A DNA stretch of 64,000 bases from Microbacterium terrisoli. Its GTDB lineage: Bacteria > Actinomycetota > Actinomycetes > Actinomycetales > Microbacteriaceae. The stretch is taken from the NCBI RefSeq assembly GCF_030866805.1, contig NZ_CP133019.1:1798001-1862000 (forward strand), written 5' to 3'. This document shows positions 43,157 through 53,496 of this stretch, one piece after another. Below the pieces are notes generated by a model. It saw nothing but the letters and a program-made list of their open reading frames with translations, ran no database searches and was not told the origin of the DNA. Made by a program: the position numbers and the translations under genes. Positions within the stretch are counted from its first letter, which is position 1, and each line of letters begins with the position of its first letter.

Positions 43157-44391
43157 CAGTTGCCTGCCTTCTGGGAGTCGTCGGTCGTTGAGCGGGCGCC
43201 GGAGGCGCGAGTGGAAACGTCGCCGGATGGCGCAGGGCGCTTCGACTCGCTTCGCTCGCTCAAGGACCGCTGCACCATCTCCGCGAAGCGGTCGAACAGA
43301 TAGTTGGCGTCGTGCGGACCGCCGGCGGCCTCGGGGTGGTACTGCACCGAGAACGCGGGCAGATCCAGGGCGCGAAGGCCCTCGACCACGTTGTCATTCA
43401 GATCGACGTGGCTGACCTCCACGCGACCATACCCGTGCGGGCTGTCGACCGGGCCGTCCAGGGGCGCGTCGACCGCGAAGCCATGGTTGTGCGCGGTGAT
43501 CTCCACTCGGCCGGTCTGGCGGTCCAGCACCGGCTGGTTGATGCCGCGGTGTCCGAACGGGAGCTTGTAGGTGCCGAAGCCCAGTGCGCGACCCAGCAGC
43601 TGGTTGCCGAAGCAGATGCCGAAGAACGGTGTGCGATCATCGAGGACGCGCCGAAGCAGTGCCACCTGCTGGTCGGCCGCAGCGGGGTCGCCGGGGCCGT
43701 TCGAGTAGAACACGGCGTCCACCCCGAGGTCCTTGATCTGCTCGTAGGTCGCGTCGAAGGGCAGCACGTGCACATCGAACCCGCGATCGGCGAGGTTCTC
43801 GATGCTGGCCTGCTTGATGCCCAGGTCGATCAGGGCCACGCTGCCGATCCGTTCGCCGCGTGCAGGCTCGACGGTCGCCGCCCCGACGGACACGTCCGCC
43901 GACAGGCTCAGTCCCGACATCTGCGGCGCTTCGCGCACCAGTCGCAGCTGCTCGTCGGGGGTGAGGGCAGCTGCCTCCCCCGAGAAGATTCCGCCCCGCA
44001 TGCTTCCGACGGAGCGGATGTGGCGTGTGATGGCCCGTGTGTCCACGCCGCTGATGCCCACGATGCCGTCGGCGGTCAGGGCGTCATCGAGCGAGCCGTT
44101 GGCCCGCCAGTTGGACACGACGCGGGAGGGATCGCGCACGATGTACCCGGCGACCCAGATGCGACGCGACTCGGGGTCTTCGTCGTTCATGCCGGTGTTG
44201 CCGATGTGGGGCGCCGTCTGCAGCACGATCTGACCGGCGTACGACGGGTCGGTCAGCGTCTCCTGATAGCCGGTCATGCCGGTGGCGAAGACGACTTCGC
44301 CCAGGGTGGTGCCGAGGGCCCCGTACGCGCGTCCGCGGTGTCTGGTGCCGTCCTCGAGCACGAGGACTGCGGGTTCTTGCGTGAGGGTCAT
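43156..44391 (-). CDS. carA: Carbamoyl-phosphate synthase small chain with unusual C-terminal tail
   Basis: A 411-residue glutaminase subunit supplying ammonia to CarB. The N-terminal domain ([14 protein letters not shown]) is followed by a class I amidotransferase with nucleophile Cys in [16 protein letters not shown] and [10 protein letters not shown] near the end. The normal family end is at FDRFAEMVQ; about 35 further residues (starting [11 protein letters not shown]) are encoded by an inverted REP-like pair at 43183-43269. The tail is therefore a recent addition of low complexity. ATGA overlaps the upstream membrane gene. Confidence 0.95.
   Translation of the reverse strand: MTLTQEPAVLVLEDGTRHRGRAYGALGTTLGEVVFATGMTGYQETLTDPSYAGQIVLQTAPHIGNTGMNDEDPESRRIWVAGYIVRDPSRVVSNWRANGSLDDALTADGIVGISGVDTRAITRHIRSVGSMRGGIFSGEAAALTPDEQLRLVREAPQMSGLSLSADVSVGAATVEPARGERIGSVALIDLGIKQASIENLADRGFDVHVLPFDATYEQIKDLGVDAVFYSNGPGDPAAADQQVALLRRVLDDRTPFFGICFGNQLLGRALGFGTYKLPFGHRGINQPVLDRQTGRVEITAHNHGFAVDAPLDGPVDSPHGYGRVEVSHVDLNDNVVEGLRALDLPAFSVQYHPEAAGGPHDANYLFDRFAEMVQRSLSERSESKRPAPSGDVSTRASGARSTTDDSQKAGN
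43183..43269. repeat. REP-like inverted pair inside the 3' end of carA
   Basis: A degenerate forward unit (43183-43219, GGTCGTTGAGCG...GAGTGGAAACG) and a reverse unit (43238-43269, GCTTCGACTCGCTTCGCTCGC) face each other across 18 nt. The GAGCGAGCGAAGCGAGTCGAAG pattern resembles intergenic palindromic repeats that recur in Microbacterium-type genomes. Here it is translated as the CarA tail. Copy number elsewhere in this genome cannot be judged. Confidence 0.6.
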
Positions 44392-44897
44392 GCGTGGGAT
44401 CCTGTCCGTGGATTCTGAATGAGGGCGTGGATGCTGTCGGCCAGCGCGCTGGCCGGGGCATCCTTCGCCCGAAGATAGGTGTCGACGACGCTGCCGGAAT
44501 CGGTGCGCCAGGTCAGGCGCACGAGGCCGTCCGTCTCGACGATGCGATCGATGGCGACGGTGGCCTGGGCGACCTCGTCGATGCGGTCTGCGGGGATCAC
44601 GACGCGCCGTTGCCCGACAAGATCCAGCACCACACCGGTGTCGGCGACGCTGATGGTCGCCGACGAGATGAAGCCCAGGCCGGGGGCGGCGATGCGCTGC
44701 ATCGGCTCACCCGTGCGGGTGGTGGCGACGTACTGCCCGTCGAAGACGTCGCCCAGCTGCGACCCTTCGGGCAACTCGTACATTTCGCTGAGCGGTGTCG
44801 CATCGCGTCGGGCCTTGCGTCGCCACGCCCACACCATGAGGGCCAGCAGCACCACCGTGACGGCGACCGTGATCAGCAGGGCGCCTTCGCGGGTCAT
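44388..44897 (-). CDS. Membrane-anchored protein of the pyrimidine operon
   Basis: A 169-residue protein with one N-terminal membrane helix ([20 protein letters not shown]), then a basic stop and a soluble domain of about 130 residues resembling a bacterial PH-like fold ([25 protein letters not shown]). A protein of this kind lies between pyrC and carA in many actinobacteria, including mycobacteria, but its role is not known. Overlaps of ATGA on both sides tie it into the operon. Confidence 0.8.
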   Translation of the reverse strand: MTREGALLITVAVTVVLLALMVWAWRRKARRDATPLSEMYELPEGSQLGDVFDGQYVATTRTGEPMQRIAAPGLGFISSATISVADTGVVLDLVGQRRVVIPADRIDEVAQATVAIDRIVETDGLVRLTWRTDSGSVVDTYLRAKDAPASALADSIHALIQNPRTGSHA

Positions 44898-46228
44898 GCT
44901 GCGACCTCGGCTGCCGTGCCCTCGACGAAGGTCACGCGGCCGGCGTGGATCGTCACGCGCACCGCGCCGGGCAGCTCGCGCCCGAGATACGGGGAGTTCG
45001 CGCTGCGCCCGTGCAGGTCGTCGAGGGCGAAGGCCCCCGCCGCCTCATCGTCGTACAGCGTCAGGTGCGCGGGCTCCCCCACCGCGATAGGCCGGCCGTG
45101 ACCGGCCAGGCGTCCGATCTGCGCGGGGGTGTGCGACATGACGCGCGCGACGTCATCCCAGTCGAGAAGACCGGTCTGCACCATGGCGGCGTGCACCACG
45201 CGCAGAGCCGACTCCAGACCCACCATGCCGTTGGCGGCCGCCGGCCACTCGCAGGCCTTGGCTTCGGCGGGATGCGGAGCGTGATCGGTGGCGACGATGT
45301 CGATCGTGCCGTCGGCGAGGCCTTCGCGCACCGCGCGCACGTCTTCTTCGCGGCGCAGCGGCGGGTTGACCTTGAACCGTGCGTCGTACCCGCGCACGAG
45401 TTCGTCGGTGAGCAGGAGGTGATGCGGCGTCACCTCGGCGGTGACGTGGATGCCGCGCTTCTTGGCCCACCGGATGATGTCGACCGACCCCGCCGTGGAC
45501 AGGTGACACACGTGCAGGCGCGAGCCGACGTGTTCGGCCAGCAGCACGTCGCGCGCGATGATCGACTCCTCGGCCACCGCCGGCCATCCGCCCAGACCGA
45601 GCTCTGCCGACACGACGCCCTCGTTCATCTGCGCGCCCTCGGTCAGGCGCGGATCCTGTGCGTGCTGCGCGATGACGCCGTCGAACGCTTTGACGTATTC
45701 CAGCGCGCGTCGCATGATCAGCGGATCCCAGACGCAGAACCCGTCGTCGCTGAACACGCGCACCCGGGCCCGAGAGGCGGCCATGGCGCCGAGCTCTGCG
45801 AGTCGTTCGCCCTTCTGCCCCACCGTGACGGCCCCGATCGGCTGAACCGTGACCAGGCCCGCCGCTTCACCGAGTGCGAGCTCTTGCTCGACGACGCCGG
45901 CGGTGTCGGCCACCGGTGAGGTGTTGGGCATCGCGAAGACCGCCGAATATCCCCCGGCGGCCGCCGCCCGCGAGCCGGTGAGGATCGTCTCGGATGCCTC
46001 GAACCCCGGTTCGCGCAGGTGTGTGTGCAAGTCGACCAGGCCCGGCAGCGCGATCAGCCCGTCGGCGTCGATCACGTGCGCGCCGCGCTGCGCGAGGCCG
46101 GTGCCGAGCTCGGCGATGCGGCCGTCGCGGACGAGGATGTCGGTGGCCTCACCGCCCTGCGGACGTGCGCCTCGGATGAGGATGCCCGAATTCGGAAGGT
46201 CTGCCCCGTGCAGGTCGGTGCTGGTCAT
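44894..46228 (-). CDS. pyrC: Dihydroorotase
   Basis: A 444-residue class I dihydroorotase, a zinc amidohydrolase that cyclises carbamoyl-aspartate. The metal motif [12 protein letters not shown] and the catalytic [12 protein letters not shown] are present, with CHLSTAGS between them. Overlaps of 4 bp join it to pyrB and to the membrane gene. Confidence 0.96.
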   Translation of the reverse strand: MTSTDLHGADLPNSGILIRGARPQGGEATDILVRDGRIAELGTGLAQRGAHVIDADGLIALPGLVDLHTHLREPGFEASETILTGSRAAAAGGYSAVFAMPNTSPVADTAGVVEQELALGEAAGLVTVQPIGAVTVGQKGERLAELGAMAASRARVRVFSDDGFCVWDPLIMRRALEYVKAFDGVIAQHAQDPRLTEGAQMNEGVVSAELGLGGWPAVAEESIIARDVLLAEHVGSRLHVCHLSTAGSVDIIRWAKKRGIHVTAEVTPHHLLLTDELVRGYDARFKVNPPLRREEDVRAVREGLADGTIDIVATDHAPHPAEAKACEWPAAANGMVGLESALRVVHAAMVQTGLLDWDDVARVMSHTPAQIGRLAGHGRPIAVGEPAHLTLYDDEAAGAFALDDLHGRSANSPYLGRELPGAVRVTIHAGRVTFVEGTAAEVAA

Positions 46229-47214
46229 GCGTCCTCCTTCTCAGCGGGCAGCGCGTCGTCTCCGGCGCTGCCGGGGCGCTCTCCGGCCAACAGCAGGTAG
46301 AGCGCAGCCATGCGCACCGCGACCCCGTTCGTGACCTGGTCGAGCACGGTGGCCCGCGGCGAATCCGCCGCCTCGGCGCAGATCTCCAAGCCCCGGTTCA
46401 TGGGTCCCGGATGCATTATCAGCGTACTCTGGGGCAGCGCACGGAACCGTTCGGGGTCAAGCCCCCACCACCGGGTGTACTCGCGCTCGGTCGGGAAGAA
46501 CGCGGCATGCATGCGCTCGAGCTGGATGCGCAGCATCATCAGCGCGTCGGGTCCGTCGGCGATGGCCTCGTCGAAGTCGTACCCGACCTGCACCGGCCAG
46601 GCCGAGACATCCTGCGGCACGAGGGTCGGCGGCGCCACCAGCGTCACCTCGGCGCCCAGCGTGTGCAGCAGCCACACGTTCGAGCGCGCGACCCGCGAGT
46701 GGAGGATGTCGCCGACGATCGTGACGCGGAAGCCGTCGAGGTCGCGGCCACGGCTGTCGTCGCCGAATCGGCGCTTTCGCATCGTGAACGCGTCGAGCAG
46801 TGCCTGTGTGGGATGTTCGTGCGTGCCGTCACCCGCGTTGACCACGCCGGCGCTGATCCAGCCGCTGGTGGCGAGCGTGCGCGGGGCCCCGGACGCGCCG
46901 TGACGGATCACCACCGCATCGGCGGCCATGGCCTGCAGCGTCTGCGCGGTGTCTTGCAGCGATTCGCCCTTCGAGACCGACGACCCCTTCGCGGAGAAGT
47001 TGATCACGTCAGCCGAGAGCCGTTTGGCGGCAGCCTCGAACGAGATGCGCGTGCGCGTGGAATCCTCGAAGAACAGGTTCACGACCGTCTTGCCGCGCAG
47101 CGTCGGCAACTTCTTGACGTCGCGTCGCTGGGTGTCGGCCATGTCTTCGGCGACGTCGAGGATGCGCAAGGCATCGTCGCGTGAGAGCGTCTTGGTGTCC
47201 AGCAGATGCCTCAT
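46225..47214 (-). CDS. pyrB: Aspartate carbamoyltransferase catalytic subunit
   Basis: A 329-residue enzyme that joins carbamoyl phosphate and aspartate. The carbamoyl-phosphate site is [18 protein letters not shown], and the C-terminal loop is [13 protein letters not shown]. No pyrI subunit is present, so it is the unregulated trimeric type and control probably rests with PyrR. The ATG overlaps the pyrR stop. Confidence 0.97.
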   Translation of the reverse strand: MRHLLDTKTLSRDDALRILDVAEDMADTQRRDVKKLPTLRGKTVVNLFFEDSTRTRISFEAAAKRLSADVINFSAKGSSVSKGESLQDTAQTLQAMAADAVVIRHGASGAPRTLATSGWISAGVVNAGDGTHEHPTQALLDAFTMRKRRFGDDSRGRDLDGFRVTIVGDILHSRVARSNVWLLHTLGAEVTLVAPPTLVPQDVSAWPVQVGYDFDEAIADGPDALMMLRIQLERMHAAFFPTEREYTRWWGLDPERFRALPQSTLIMHPGPMNRGLEICAEAADSPRATVLDQVTNGVAVRMAALYLLLAGERPGSAGDDALPAEKEDA

Positions 47215-47741
47215 GACTCGATCGTCACCTCTTCGATGCCGTCGAACTCGCGCAGACGCACGTTGACGCGCTCTTCGCTCGAGCTCGGCAGGTTCTTGCC
47301 CACGAAGTCGGGGCGGATCGGCAATTCGCGGTGCCCGCGGTCGACGAGGATCGCCAGGCGCACGGCCGCAGCGCGACCGGTGTCCTTCAGCGCGTCCAGA
47401 GCGGCGCCGATGCTGCGGCCCGAGAACAGCACGTCGTCGACAAGCACGACGGTCTTGCCGTCGATCCCGCCCGGCGGGATCTGGGTGGGCTGGGGCGTGC
47501 GGGTCGGATGCCGGTGCAGATCGTCGCGGTACATCGTCACATCCAGCGCCCCGGTGGGAACCGGCGTGCCGCTCACCTCGGTGATCATCGCCGCGATCCG
47601 CTCGGCCAGGGGCACTCCACGCGTGGGAATGCCGAGGATGACGAGGCCGTCAGCGCCCCGGTTCGATTCGAGGATCTCGTGCGAAATCCGGGTCAGTGCG
47701 CGTTGTATGTCGGCGTCGTGCAGCACGGTGCGCGTGCTCAT
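47211..47741 (-). CDS. pyrR: PyrR regulator/uracil phosphoribosyltransferase
   Basis: A 176-residue bifunctional protein that binds pyr mRNA when UMP is high. The PRPP loop is [32 protein letters not shown] and [15 protein letters not shown] are family features. It heads the pyr operon. Its own leader contains a PyrR-binding motif overlapping the ribosome site, so autoregulation by translational repression is likely, as reported for mycobacterial PyrR. Confidence 0.96.
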   Translation of the reverse strand: MSTRTVLHDADIQRALTRISHEILESNRGADGLVILGIPTRGVPLAERIAAMITEVSGTPVPTGALDVTMYRDDLHRHPTRTPQPTQIPPGGIDGKTVVLVDDVLFSGRSIGAALDALKDTGRAAAVRLAILVDRGHRELPIRPDFVGKNLPSSSEERVNVRLREFDGIEEVTIES

Positions 47742-47746
47742 CGCCG

Positions 47747-47780
47747 CTCCCTTCTCCGCCTCACAGGACGGGGTTAAAGG
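47747..47780 (-). promoter_or_regulatory. PyrR-binding RNA element sequestering the pyrR ribosome site
   Basis: On the minus strand, TCCTGTGAGGC (47768-47758) matches the PyrR loop consensus UCCNGNGAGGY. It is flanked by CCG/CGG and, beyond an internal loop, by CCTT (47780-47777) and AAGG (47753-47750), making the expected two-part stem. The 3' arm contains GAAGGGAG, the Shine-Dalgarno sequence (GGGAG at 47751-47747, 5 nt before ATG 47741). Binding would hide the ribosome site. No terminator follows, so translational and not attenuation control is inferred. Confidence 0.75.
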
Positions 47781-47795
47781 TTGCTTGCGCCACTG

Positions 47796-47801
47796 AGTCT
47801 A
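47796..47801 (-). promoter_or_regulatory. -10 box of the pyr operon
   Basis: TAGACT on the minus strand lies 54 nt before the pyrR ATG, so transcription would start near 47789 and include the whole PyrR-binding element. The -35 region is poor. Confidence 0.5.
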
Positions 47802-47843
47802 CCGTGCGGTCTCATGCACCCCGACGGCGGCTGTGTCCGACGC

Positions 47844-48380
47844 TCACTCCCCCGCCGGATTCAGCAGCTGGAACATCACGTGGTCACGCCACGCGCCGTT
47901 GATGCGCAGGTATTTCGGGGCAAGCCCGTACCGGATGAAGCCGTTGCGGCGCAGCACCTCCTGCGACCCGGCGTTCTCGGGCAGCGTCTCGGCCTGAACG
48001 CGGTGCAGCTTCAGCTCGCCGAAGGCATGTGCGACCGCCTGCGCCACCGCGCGGGTCGCGTGTCCTTCGCGCAGGCGGTCCGCGCGGATCCAGTAGCCGA
48101 TCGAGCAGGACTGCATCGCCCCGCGCACGATGCCGCTGATGGTGATGCGCCCGAGGATCGTGCCCTGCGCATCGATGATCGCGAAGGGCACGCCCGCGCC
48201 CGCGCCATGCTGCTCGAGCAGCCGCGCCACCACACGTGACTGCCCCTCGACGGTGAGGTACGCGGGCGGTCGCACCGGGTCCCACGGACGCAGGTGCTCG
48301 GCGTTGGCCACTGCCAGCTGTGCCAGGGCCCCGGCATCCTGCGCGTTCAGCAGTCGAAGCCGGGTGGATTCCTGACCCAT
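47844..48380 (-). CDS. GNAT-family N-acetyltransferase (RimJ/RimL-like)
   Basis: A 178-residue acetyltransferase of the RimJ/RimL type, which includes ribosomal-protein N-acetylases. The acetyl-CoA region is around SIGYWIRADRLREGHATRAVA, with LHRVQAETLPENAGSQEVLRRNGF as motif B. The substrate is not predictable. The ATG shares one base with the stop of the MBL-Rieske gene (TGATG). Confidence 0.85.
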   Translation of the reverse strand: MGQESTRLRLLNAQDAGALAQLAVANAEHLRPWDPVRPPAYLTVEGQSRVVARLLEQHGAGAGVPFAIIDAQGTILGRITISGIVRGAMQSCSIGYWIRADRLREGHATRAVAQAVAHAFGELKLHRVQAETLPENAGSQEVLRRNGFIRYGLAPKYLRINGAWRDHVMFQLLNPAGE

Positions 48381-49948
48381 CAGCCCGCGGGCCGCAGCGC
48401 GGCCTCGGACAGCGGGCAGGACGCGGATCGGATCGGATGCCCCTGCGTGGTCAGGCAGCGGCCCGAGGCGAGGTCCCACTTCCAGTCGTGCATGCTGCAG
48501 GTGAGCACGCCGTCCTCGATCTTGCCGGTCTTCGACAGGTCGGCGCGCAGGTGCGGACAGCGGCGCTGCACCATCCACTCACCCAGTTGCACGTCCTCGT
48601 TCGTGTCGGTCTGCTCGGAGTACCAGTTCTCGACGTACTCGATGCGGTCGGCCGACAGACACTTGAAGAACGTGTAGATGAACTCGTTGAACTTGCCCTT
48701 GCGGCCGGCCGTGAACTGCATCGACAGGAAGATCGAGTTCGACCAGTCGATCTCGTGGTCACGGATGTTCGTGGAGACCAGGTCCGCGGGAATCGTGTAC
48801 CAGAACTCGCAGTCCTCGCCGTCGAACTCGCGCACCTTCGCCTTGGGGAAGTCGACGACCAGGTCGAGGTCGCCGATGGTCATGCGCACCGGCCCGCCCA
48901 CGCCGAGGCGGATCGTGCGGGACTTGCGCAGCAGTGGCTCCCACCACGCCTTCAGCTCGGCCAGCATGTCGGCCGGGGCCAGGACCGGGGCACGGGATGC
49001 CTCTTCGGCCCGCAGCTCTTCCTGCCGCGAAGCGCGCTGCCCTTCGAGGTAGGTCCACTTGTCGTGGAAGATCTGATCGATCTCGGCGTCGGTGTACAGG
49101 GTCTGGGTGACGCTCAGCCGGCCGTGATCGAGGTCGACCTGCGTGCCCGGCACGAACAGGTAGCCCTTCTGCTCGGGACGCTTCTGGGCCATGTGCTCGA
49201 GGAACTGCGCCTGATCGGTGAAGATGGCGTCGTCGTCCTTGCCCCACCCGTTGAAGCGGAACAACTCGTCGCGCAGGAACATCGGAGGCCCGGCCATCGG
49301 GAAGACGTGCTCGGCATCCACCTTCTCGACGTAGTACATGGCGCGCTTGTTCTGCGCTTCGCGCTTGAGCCGGGCGAAGTTCTGCTTGGCATCGTGCGGC
49401 AGGTCATAGACCATCGGCCACCAGATCGCGCCCGAGACCTGGGTGAAGTACGCGTCGGGCTTCGAGAATCCCAGCAGCTTCTCGAGATCGAGGGGGTGCG
49501 AGTCATTCTGATTCAACACGCTCGCGGTGCCGTCGTCCAGCGACAGCGAGGAGTCGCCGATCGGCCCGTCGCTGGGGGCACGCAGCGGGGTGACCATGAG
49601 CTTCAGGGCACCGAACTCCACAGGCACGCCCGCCTGCGTGTACACGATGTTCTCGTAGCCGAGCCGGCGGATGTCGGCCTCGAGATCGTCGGTGGGATAT
49701 TCCGGCAGCAGCACCCGGATGTCTTTGCGGATGAAGCGCTCCAACACCCGCGGATCGAAGTGGTCGCGGTGCCGATGCGAGATGTACAGGAAGTCCGCCT
49801 GACCGAATCGCTCCCAGTCCAGGCCGCGATTGTCGGGGAACGGGAACCACGAGCCGTAGAAGCTGGGGCCGATGACCGGGTCGCAGATGATGCTGCCGCC
49901 GGCGGTCTCGATGAACATGCCCGCGTGGCCGAGTCCGGTGATCCGCAT
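48380..49948 (-). CDS. Metallo-beta-lactamase-fold protein with C-terminal Rieske domain
   Basis: A 522-residue protein joining two metal domains. The N-terminal MBL fold has H58-R-H60-R-D62-H63 and earlier GHAGMFIETAG. The C-terminal Rieske domain binds [2Fe-2S] through C464-P-H466 and C484-S-M-H487. The region between (residues 200-450) is characteristic of the family. It resembles uncharacterised Rieske/MBL proteins related to CMP-Neu5Ac hydroxylase-like enzymes, so an oxygenase or redox hydrolase is possible; the substrate is unknown. AGGAGGAG lies 6 nt before the ATG; TAGAAT at 49982-49977 is a likely -10 box. Confidence 0.85.
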   Translation of the reverse strand: MRITGLGHAGMFIETAGGSIICDPVIGPSFYGSWFPFPDNRGLDWERFGQADFLYISHRHRDHFDPRVLERFIRKDIRVLLPEYPTDDLEADIRRLGYENIVYTQAGVPVEFGALKLMVTPLRAPSDGPIGDSSLSLDDGTASVLNQNDSHPLDLEKLLGFSKPDAYFTQVSGAIWWPMVYDLPHDAKQNFARLKREAQNKRAMYYVEKVDAEHVFPMAGPPMFLRDELFRFNGWGKDDDAIFTDQAQFLEHMAQKRPEQKGYLFVPGTQVDLDHGRLSVTQTLYTDAEIDQIFHDKWTYLEGQRASRQEELRAEEASRAPVLAPADMLAELKAWWEPLLRKSRTIRLGVGGPVRMTIGDLDLVVDFPKAKVREFDGEDCEFWYTIPADLVSTNIRDHEIDWSNSIFLSMQFTAGRKGKFNEFIYTFFKCLSADRIEYVENWYSEQTDTNEDVQLGEWMVQRRCPHLRADLSKTGKIEDGVLTCSMHDWKWDLASGRCLTTQGHPIRSASCPLSEAALRPAG

Positions 49949-50071
49949 GAAACTCCTCCTGATGCGTCAGCCTCCGATTCTACGCGGAGAGGCGTGCCGG
50001 GCCGGCCGGAAGCGCCGTCAGAAACCATGTCGGCACCGGCCGCTGCGCCCGTCTCGCCGCCGGTAGCAGGC

Positions 50072-53000
50072 TCAGTCTGCGAACAGCGCGCGGATGTCGT
50101 CGGCGGTGAGGGCCCGGGCGAACAGATCGTCGTCGTCCATGACCGAACGGAACAGTCGCGCCTTGCGCTGCTGCAGGGCCAGCACCTTCTCTTCGATCGT
50201 GCCGGTCGAGATCAGCCGGTACACGAACACGCTGCGTGTCTGGCCGATGCGATGGGTGCGGTCCACCGCCTGCGACTCGGCAGCGGGGTTCCACCATGGA
50301 TCCAGCAGGAAGACGTAATCGGCCTCCGTCAGGGTCAGGCCGAACCCGCCGGCCTTCAGGCTGATGAGGAACACCGGTGCCTGACCGTCGCGGAACGACG
50401 AGATGACATCGGCGCGCTTGCGCGTGGACCCGTCGAGGTACTCGTACGCCAGCCCCGCGGCATCCAACCTCTCGGCGGCCTGCTGCAGGAACGACGTGAA
50501 CTGACTGAACACCAGGGTGCGATGACCTTCGGCGGCCAGCTCGCTCACCTGGTCGACCAGTACGTCGAGCTTGGCCGAGGGGATGCGCGCATCGGCCGGA
50601 TCGATCAGGGCAGGCGACAGGCTGAGCATGCGCAGCAGCGTGAGCGAACGGAAGACGATGAACCGGTTGCGGTCCAGATCCTCGAGCAGGCCGAGCACCT
50701 TCTGCCGCTCGCGCTGGAGCACCGTGTCATACAGCGCGCGGTGGGCGGGAGCCAGCTCCACGGGCAGGATCTGCTCCTGCTTGGAGGGCAGGTCGGCGGC
50801 CACCGACTCCTTGGTGCGACGCAGCATGAGCGGGCGCACGCGTCGTCGCAGCCGCTCGAGGCGTGCGGCCCGGTAGGGCGCGCCCTCTTGGTTCTCGGGC
50901 ACTTTGCCCTGTTCGATCGGCCCGATGTAGTCCTGTCGGAATCGCCGTGCGGAGGGGAACAGCCCCGGGGAGGTGAGCGAGAGCAGGGCCCAGAGTTCGG
51001 CCAGGGTGTTCTCCATCGGGGTGCCCGTGAGGGCGAAGGTCACGTCGGCGTGCAGCCGTGCCAGAGCCTTGTGCAGCTTCGTGGCCGGGTTCTTGGCGAA
51101 CTGGGCCTCGTCGAGAACGACGCCCGCCCACTGCACGTCGGCGAACTCCGCCTCATCGAGGCGGACCAACGTGTAAGAGGTCACGATCACATCGACATCG
51201 AGCGGGAACGGTGCGCCGCGTCGCACGCGGGTGGCTTCGACGACCGCGACGCGCAGTCCCGGGACGAACCGGGATGCCTCGTCCCGCCAGGTGGGCAGCA
51301 CAGAGGTCGGTGCCACCACGAGGAAGGGCCGCCGCTCGCCCGTCTCACGCGCGTGCGCCAAGAACGCGAGCATCTGCACCGTCTTGCCCAGCCCCATGTC
51401 GTCGGCCAGGATGCCGCCGAGGCGGTGCTCCCACAGGAACGCGAGCCAGTCGAATCCCGAGCGCTGGTACGGGCGCAGCTGGGCATGCAGAGCCTGCGGC
51501 AGGGTCGCAGGCTCGATGCGCGCCACCTCGCGCAGCCCGTCGGCTGCCGCCCGCCACGACACGGCGGGCTCGGAGACGTCGGCGAGGTCTTCGAAGTCCT
51601 CCCAGAGCGTCGTCTGATATCGGCTGATGCGCGGACCCGTCTCCCACTCGGTCAGTTCGGCTGCCTCGTCGATCAGTTCGCGCAGACGGTCCAGGGCCGG
51701 ATGGGCGAGAGAGAAATACGTGCCGTCGACCAGCAGCAGCTTGGTGCGACGGGTGGCCAGCGCGGTGAACAGCGGCTGGAAGGGAATGGTCTGTCCGCCG
51801 ATCGTGACGGTCACACCCAGATCGAACCAGTCCGGGTCGGCGCTCTCGACGGTCGACACCGTGATCTCGGGATCGCCGGTCAGCTCACGGTAGGCGCGCT
51901 TGCGGCCCTTGCTGACCACGCGGATGCCGTCCACCTGCTCGAGCTCGGGCACCGTGCGGGCGATGAACTCGGCAGCCTCGATCTCACGCAGCGAGCCTGC
52001 CGGTTCGAGCGGCACCGTCGCGGCCCGGGCCCACGCCTCGTCCAGCCGTGCGCGCACGGTCTGCTCGGCGTCGACGTCGCGGTCGGCCGCGGTTTCGAGG
52101 CGGGTACCGGGGTGGGTGTCCAGGTAGGGATGCCGCACGCCATCGGGATAGACCCACTCGAACGCGAATTCGACGACTTCGCGGGGCCGGAAGCGCACCG
52201 TCAACTCGAGCACGGGCGGCTTCGGCTCGGGCAGTTTCACTCCGGGCGCAGCCACCAGCGCCGTGCCGCGAGCCAACTGCGGATAGGTGGTGCGCAGGAA
52301 CTCGTCGACGTCGCCGGCGGGCACCGGCATCCCGTCCGGCACCTGCAGCACATTCACCAGCGGTCCGCTCAGAGCCACCGGGGCGAGTGTCACCGCGATG
52401 CCGTCGCGGCTGACCTGCCACGCGTAGACGCCGGTGCGTGCCACCGGGCGCACCTGCCCGACGTCGACCGGCAATCCGTCGATGCGCACGTCCGCCTTCA
52501 GCCGCAAGCCCCCGTCGGACGCACTGTCGACGACGACGGAAGCCTCCGCGGCTGCGGCCAGCTGGACGCTCTGCCCCTTGGCGACCGAGACGATCGCGAC
52601 TGCGTGCGCCGCAGCGGTCGCCAGATGCGGCCACAGCAGGTCGGAGGTGATCGAGCCCAGCGTGATCCAGTCCGAGACGTCCGTGAACGGGCTGAGGATG
52701 CGCTGGTCGCGGGCGATGCTGTGCAGATCCAGCAGCCACCGCACCTGGTCGGCGCGGAAGCCGAAGCTGGGGCGCCGCAACGCATCCCATGTCGCCGCCC
52801 CGCGGATCCAGTTGCCGGTCGCGGGGCTGCGCACCAGGGGTCGCAGCCCGACCAGCACCTCTCCGGTGCCCGTCGCGAGCAGTCGTGCCGTGGCCGTCGC
52901 GACCTTGCGGGGCACCCAGCTTGCACCGCCGCGAGCAGGACGGACTCGCAGCTCGACCCCCAGCGCGAGCTCGCTGCCAGTGGGGGGATCGGTGCGGGGC

Positions 53001-53440
53001 ACCAGGTCGCGCCAGGACGACTCCGGCAGGACAGCACGGCCGGCCGGCGCCGCGGCGCCCGGTCCACCACCGCGCGAAGCCGCATCGACCGGGTGGTCCG
53101 TCGGGTCTGGCGTGCGCGTGCTCGCGGGTCTGGGCAGGGCGCGCGCAGCCTGCGCGTTGGCGGCCAGCAGGGTCGCCACGGTGTGCTTGCACGACGCCTG
53201 CATCGGACAGGTGCAGTTCGTCCACACGATGGGGCCGGCACTCCGATCGCCGTCGATGCGGATCGTCGTCCGATACGACGCCGCAGTGCTGCCGTCGACG
53301 GTGCCGGTGAGGATGCCGTTCCTGTCGTCCCACACGACCCGGCGCACCGCCCCCTGCCGGAAGTAGTCGACTCCGCGCGGGTACCCGTGGCCCTCCGCCT
53401 GGCGGCGGATCTCGTCGGGATCGACGAACGGCGGGGTCAT
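50072..53440 (-). CDS. SNF2-family helicase with SWIM zinc finger
   Basis: A 1122-residue SNF2/Rad54-like ATPase. The N-terminal SWIM finger has C76-T-C78 and C84-K-H86. The ATPase domain has motif I DDMGLGKTVQ, motif II VVLDEAQFAKN, motif III LTGTPMENTLAELW and the C-lobe (SQFTSFL, SLKAGGFGLTLTEAD, DRTHRIGQ). A long middle region has no assigned domain. It probably remodels nucleoprotein or removes RNA polymerase; its exact role is unknown. ATG 53440 gives the SWIM domain with little extension; ATG codons at 53449 and 53470 are alternatives. Confidence 0.92.
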   Translation of the reverse strand: MTPPFVDPDEIRRQAEGHGYPRGVDYFRQGAVRRVVWDDRNGILTGTVDGSTAASYRTTIRIDGDRSAGPIVWTNCTCPMQASCKHTVATLLAANAQAARALPRPASTRTPDPTDHPVDAASRGGGPGAAAPAGRAVLPESSWRDLVPRTDPPTGSELALGVELRVRPARGGASWVPRKVATATARLLATGTGEVLVGLRPLVRSPATGNWIRGAATWDALRRPSFGFRADQVRWLLDLHSIARDQRILSPFTDVSDWITLGSITSDLLWPHLATAAAHAVAIVSVAKGQSVQLAAAAEASVVVDSASDGGLRLKADVRIDGLPVDVGQVRPVARTGVYAWQVSRDGIAVTLAPVALSGPLVNVLQVPDGMPVPAGDVDEFLRTTYPQLARGTALVAAPGVKLPEPKPPVLELTVRFRPREVVEFAFEWVYPDGVRHPYLDTHPGTRLETAADRDVDAEQTVRARLDEAWARAATVPLEPAGSLREIEAAEFIARTVPELEQVDGIRVVSKGRKRAYRELTGDPEITVSTVESADPDWFDLGVTVTIGGQTIPFQPLFTALATRRTKLLLVDGTYFSLAHPALDRLRELIDEAAELTEWETGPRISRYQTTLWEDFEDLADVSEPAVSWRAAADGLREVARIEPATLPQALHAQLRPYQRSGFDWLAFLWEHRLGGILADDMGLGKTVQMLAFLAHARETGERRPFLVVAPTSVLPTWRDEASRFVPGLRVAVVEATRVRRGAPFPLDVDVIVTSYTLVRLDEAEFADVQWAGVVLDEAQFAKNPATKLHKALARLHADVTFALTGTPMENTLAELWALLSLTSPGLFPSARRFRQDYIGPIEQGKVPENQEGAPYRAARLERLRRRVRPLMLRRTKESVAADLPSKQEQILPVELAPAHRALYDTVLQRERQKVLGLLEDLDRNRFIVFRSLTLLRMLSLSPALIDPADARIPSAKLDVLVDQVSELAAEGHRTLVFSQFTSFLQQAAERLDAAGLAYEYLDGSTRKRADVISSFRDGQAPVFLISLKAGGFGLTLTEADYVFLLDPWWNPAAESQAVDRTHRIGQTRSVFVYRLISTGTIEEKVLALQQRKARLFRSVMDDDDLFARALTADDIRALFAD

Positions 53441-53496
53441 GGCATCCATTCTCGCCGACCCGTCGGACACTGCCCGCCGGTGCGCCGGCGCCCGGC

